Source: CALGLS01 sp047626155 (GTDB lineage Bacteria; Bacteroidota; Bacteroidia; Chitinophagales; Saprospiraceae). Taken from it: a stretch of 64,000 nt of DNA. The translations under genes were made by a program, and so were the position numbers. The notes under the pieces are model-generated. The model did not search any database. It was not told where the DNA came from and was given only the letters and a program-made list of their open reading frames with translations. Location: assembly GCA_047626155.1 (NCBI GenBank), contig JBLHRR010000001.1, positions 153,118-217,117 of the forward strand. Direction: 5' to 3'. Positions 60,995 through 64,000 of this stretch are shown here, in pieces; within the stretch, counting starts at the first letter, position 1; each line of letters opens with the position of its first letter.

Positions 60995-63856
60995 ATGGAT
61001 TATCAACCCAGAGAAATCGAAGTCAAATGGCAGAAGTATTGGGAAGACGCTCAGACTTATAAGGTCGATAACAAATCGGATAAACCTAAATTCTACGTAC
61101 TTGATATGTTTCCTTACCCATCTGGGGCCGGACTGCACGTAGGTCACCCACTCGGTTACATCGCTTCTGACATATTCTCCCGATACAAAAGGTTGAAAGG
61201 TTTTAATGTCTTGCACCCAATGGGTTATGATGCTTTTGGTTTACCTGCAGAACAATACGCCATTCAAACCGGTGTCCATCCTGCTCGTTCTACCGATGAC
61301 AACATTAAGATGTATCGAAAGCAGTTGAACAATCTTGGTTTTAGTTTTGACTGGAGTCGTCAAGTGAAAACCTCAGATCCATCTTATTATAAATGGACCC
61401 AGTGGATTTTCCTTCAGATTTTTGATCATTACTTCGATAATACTGCTAATAAAGCGGTCTCTATTCCTGACTTAAAAGCCGCTTTCGCAAAAGATGGAAA
61501 TGCAGCTATTAATGCGGCAACTACTCAGACCGCTATTTTCTCTGCGGACGAATGGAACGCAATGTCCAAGAAAGAACAAGCGGAGATTTTAATGAATTAC
61601 CGTTTGGCTTATCGAAAAGTCACTTATGTAAATTGGTGTGAAGCCTTGGGAACGGTATTGGCAAACGATGAAATCAAAGATGGATTCTCAGAACGTGGCG
61701 GTCATCCAGTAGAGAAACGTCCGATGTTGCAATGGTCTTTGCGGATCACTGCTTATGCAGAGCGAATGATAAAGTCTTTGGATAAATTGGAATGGTCTGA
61801 TGCCTTAAAGGCAATGCAAAAAAACTGGATTGGTCGTTCGGAAGGTGCGCAGTTGTTTTTCAACATCGCTGATTCGGAAGAGCAAATTGAAGTCTTTACC
61901 ACCAGAGCAGATACAATTTATGGTGCTACCTATTTGGTCTTAGCTCCAGAGCATCCTTTGGTTGAGCAATTGACTACTCCGGAACAAAAAGCAGAAGTCA
62001 AAGATTATTTGGCTTATGTGAATACCCGTTCGGATATAGACCGTCAAGCGGAGAAAAAAGTAACAGGAACTTTCCTTGGAGCTTATGCCAACAATCCTTT
62101 TACAAATAAGAAAATTCCAATATGGATAGGGGAGTACGTCCTCGTGGATTATGGAACTGGTGCCATCATGGCCGTACCTAGTGATGACGATAGAGATAAA
62201 GCTTTCGCTACAAAATTCGGTTTGGAAATCATAGACGTGGTTGACAAGTCGATGTACCCAGAGGCGTCCTTGAGTGACAAGTTAGGAAAGATGATCAACT
62301 CTGATTTCCTAAATGGAATGGAAGTGAAGAAGGCGATCAAGTCAATGAATTATGAAATTGAGAAAAGAGGAATTGGTAAAAAGATCATCAACTATAAGTT
62401 GAGAGACGCCAATTACTCTCGTCAAAGATATTGGGGCGAACCATTCCCTGTGCAATATGATAAAGAAGGTATTGTTCACTCAATGGAGGTATCAAAGCTA
62501 CCATTGGAGTTGCCAGACCAAGATGACTTCAAACCAGCTTCTAGTGGAAAATCCCCTTTAGCAAGAAATGAAGATTGGGTCAATGAGATTCCTGATTTTA
62601 CTCGTGAGACAGATACGATGCCTGGCTTTGCGGGTTCTTCTTGGTACTTCCTAAGATACATGGATGCTAACAATGACGATGCTTTTGCTGGTAAAGAAGC
62701 GATTGATTATTGGCAAGAGGTAGATTTGTACGTTGGAGGAACAGAGCATGCCGTTGGTCACTTGATGTACTCTCGTTTCTGGCATAAGTTCTTGTTCGAC
62801 AAAGGTTTAGTGCCAACCAATGAGCCGTTCCGAAAGTTGATTAACCAAGGAATGATTCAGGGCGTTATTGAAACCATGTATTTGCAAAAAGAGAAAGAAG
62901 AAGGCTTCGCCAAATTTGCCTGTGCTGATATTGCTAAAGCAAACGGAAAGGAAAAGTATACAAATATTCCAGTTCACGTTGACTTCGTTCAGAACTATGG
63001 AGACCAGGGTTCTTATTTGAATTTGGAAAGCATCAAACAGTTTATAGAGTGGAGGCCAGAATTTAATGATGCGATTTTTGAATGCGGGAATGGTCTTTTC
63101 CATAAAGGTGTTTTTACCCCAAGCGGAGAAGAAGTCGATGCACATTTGATTACAAAATCAGAGGTCGGGAAAATGTCCAAGCGTTATTTCAACGTAGTGA
63201 ACCCTGATGACGTGGTGGCTCGATATGGTTCGGATTGTTTCCGAATGTATGAAATGTTTCTAGGACCGGTTGAGCAATCAAAGCCTTGGGATACCAAAGG
63301 AATTGATGGCGTTTCCAAGTTTCTTCGAAAGTTCTGGAGCTTATTCAATGATCGAGACAATGGTTTCGAGGTCGCTGATGGAGAACCAACTAAGGATGAA
63401 TTAAAAGTATTGCACACCGCCATTAAGAAAGTAACGGAAGACATCGAACGATTCTCTTTCAATACTTGTGTAGCTGCTTTTATGATTGCGACTAATGATT
63501 TAATCAAATTAAAATCCAACAATAGAACGGTATTAACTGACTTGGTGAAACTGATTGCTCCTTTTGCACCGCACATGGCAGAGGAACTTTGGATGCAATT
63601 GGGCCATGAAGCTTCTGTTCATGCAGCTGATTATCCTCTTTTTGATGAAAAGCACTTGGTAGAAGATGAGGTGGAATATCCAATTTCTATTAATGGAAAA
63701 ACAAGAGGAAAGGCGACTTTTCCTTCTACGGCTTCTAAAGACGAATTGGAGAAGTTGGCGATGGATTTAGAAGTGGTTAAGAAATGGACGGAAGGAAAAA
63801 CAGTTCGTAAGATCATTGTTGTTCCTAAGCGAATGATAAATGTGGTGGTGGGATAA
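60995..63856 (+). CDS. leuS: Leucyl-tRNA synthetase
   Basis: This 953-residue class I synthetase charges tRNA-Leu and edits mis-charged products. Signature 1: FPYPSGAGLHVGHPLGY with HVGH at 48-51. Signature 2: GKMSKRYFN with KMSKR at about 726-730. The CP1 editing domain is present (ITAYAERMIKSLDKLEWSD, GRSEGAQLFF, TTRADTIYGATYLVLAPEH, GTGAIMAVPSDDDRD, about 250-410). Between about 145 and 200 is an insertion (IPDLKAAFAKDGNAAINAATTQTAIFSADEWNAMSKKEQAEI) typical of Bacteroidota LeuRS and absent from the E. coli enzyme. The C-terminal anticodon domain and ZnF-like regions are intact. A transposase fragment begins directly after the stop. Confidence 0.98.
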   Translation: MDYQPREIEVKWQKYWEDAQTYKVDNKSDKPKFYVLDMFPYPSGAGLHVGHPLGYIASDIFSRYKRLKGFNVLHPMGYDAFGLPAEQYAIQTGVHPARSTDDNIKMYRKQLNNLGFSFDWSRQVKTSDPSYYKWTQWIFLQIFDHYFDNTANKAVSIPDLKAAFAKDGNAAINAATTQTAIFSADEWNAMSKKEQAEILMNYRLAYRKVTYVNWCEALGTVLANDEIKDGFSERGGHPVEKRPMLQWSLRITAYAERMIKSLDKLEWSDALKAMQKNWIGRSEGAQLFFNIADSEEQIEVFTTRADTIYGATYLVLAPEHPLVEQLTTPEQKAEVKDYLAYVNTRSDIDRQAEKKVTGTFLGAYANNPFTNKKIPIWIGEYVLVDYGTGAIMAVPSDDDRDKAFATKFGLEIIDVVDKSMYPEASLSDKLGKMINSDFLNGMEVKKAIKSMNYEIEKRGIGKKIINYKLRDANYSRQRYWGEPFPVQYDKEGIVHSMEVSKLPLELPDQDDFKPASSGKSPLARNEDWVNEIPDFTRETDTMPGFAGSSWYFLRYMDANNDDAFAGKEAIDYWQEVDLYVGGTEHAVGHLMYSRFWHKFLFDKGLVPTNEPFRKLINQGMIQGVIETMYLQKEKEEGFAKFACADIAKANGKEKYTNIPVHVDFVQNYGDQGSYLNLESIKQFIEWRPEFNDAIFECGNGLFHKGVFTPSGEEVDAHLITKSEVGKMSKRYFNVVNPDDVVARYGSDCFRMYEMFLGPVEQSKPWDTKGIDGVSKFLRKFWSLFNDRDNGFEVADGEPTKDELKVLHTAIKKVTEDIERFSFNTCVAAFMIATNDLIKLKSNNRTVLTDLVKLIAPFAPHMAEELWMQLGHEASVHAADYPLFDEKHLVEDEVEYPISINGKTRGKATFPSTASKDELEKLAMDLEVVKKWTEGKTVRKIIVVPKRMINVVVG

Positions 63857-63858
63857 CC

Positions 63859-64000
63859 TTTAGTATTCCTGCTCAATTGCTCAAGTTGTTAATCAAACGG
63901 TTTATCAATACAGACACTTTAGTTTTTGGTATGGATGAGACAATAGAGCGCCGTTGGGGACCAAAAATCAAAGCTCGTGGTATTTACCGTGATGCGGTTC
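63859..64000 (+). mobile_element. 5'-truncated transposase (IS701/DDE superfamily type), runs off window
   Basis: A frame starting two bases after the leuS stop reads FSIPAQLLKLLIKRFINTDTLVFGMDETIERRWGPKIKARGIYRDAV and continues past the edge. The GMDETIERR.G.KI.ARGIYRD block is the first-Asp (DDE) region of IS701-like 'DDE superfamily endonuclease' transposases. There is no ATG before the motif other than the internal one at 63931, and the usual 90 or more residues of N-terminal domain are missing, so the 5' end was lost. The reading frame extends back into leuS without a start codon. No terminal inverted repeat was found at the junction. Confidence 0.75.

Overview
The window looks like a chromosomal segment of a marine or environmental Bacteroidota bacterium, probably Saprospiria/Lewinella-like. 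The evidence is of four kinds. Several secreted proteins carry type IX secretion (T9SS) C-terminal sorting domains. Promoters match the Bacteroidota form (TTG, 19-20 nt, TAnnTTTG). There are many 'signal peptide ending in AQ' outer-membrane proteins. The intergenic DNA is rich in dispersed palindromic repeats. I saw no rRNA, tRNA or CRISPR array.

Layout. 0-7.5 kb: a multiheme cytochrome c running off the left edge, a TPR protein, a start-less CotH-like remnant, and a two-gene unit (outer-membrane protein then zinc metalloprotease). 7.5-10 kb: hppD (tyrosine catabolism) and a yeast-type cytosine deaminase. 10-20.7 kb: a very large T9SS-exported purple-acid-phosphatase-like protein with internal repeats, the methionine-salvage pair mtnA/mtnB, a small leucine-rich-repeat protein, and a double-AAA+ ClpB-like ATPase with an unusual C-terminal extension. 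21-29 kb: two adjacent surface-protein genes, each broken by one stop and one frameshift, a T9SS M43 metalloprotease with eight Cys-rich repeats, and a decayed gene. 29-38 kb: a TlpA-like thioredoxin protein, a small outer-membrane protein, a T9SS protein with a MopE-like segment, a BNR/sortilin-type protein and a fatty-acid desaturase. 38-48 kb is mainly housekeeping: UbiA-like membrane protein, M42 peptidase, pyrE, a Nudix hydrolase, argS, glnS, pyrR-pyrB. 48-60.7 kb: a membrane-anchored PD-(D/E)XK-like protein, envelope proteins, an AddB-like nuclease, and a surface-glycan-type group (polytopic membrane protein, GT4, two outer-membrane proteins, GT2, VTC-domain protein). 61-64 kb: leuS, followed at once by a 5'-truncated transposase that runs off the right edge.

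Functional links. pyrE and pyrR-pyrB are three pyrimidine genes in two separate units 6 kb apart. mtnA and mtnB catalyse consecutive steps. argS, glnS and leuS lie within 21 kb. The most unusual non-coding observation is a 128-bp palindromic element present twice (37878-38005 and 42440-42567). The copies have equal length, about 91% identity, and at least one compensatory base-pair change in the stem. Other points worth checking are the paired pseudogenes at 21.4-24.4 kb, two genes with no normal start codon, and a perfect TACATTTG/CAAATGTA palindrome that seems to form overlapping divergent promoters at 55.3 kb. I found no convincing wholly new defence or mobile system. All identities come from reading motifs; no database search was possible.
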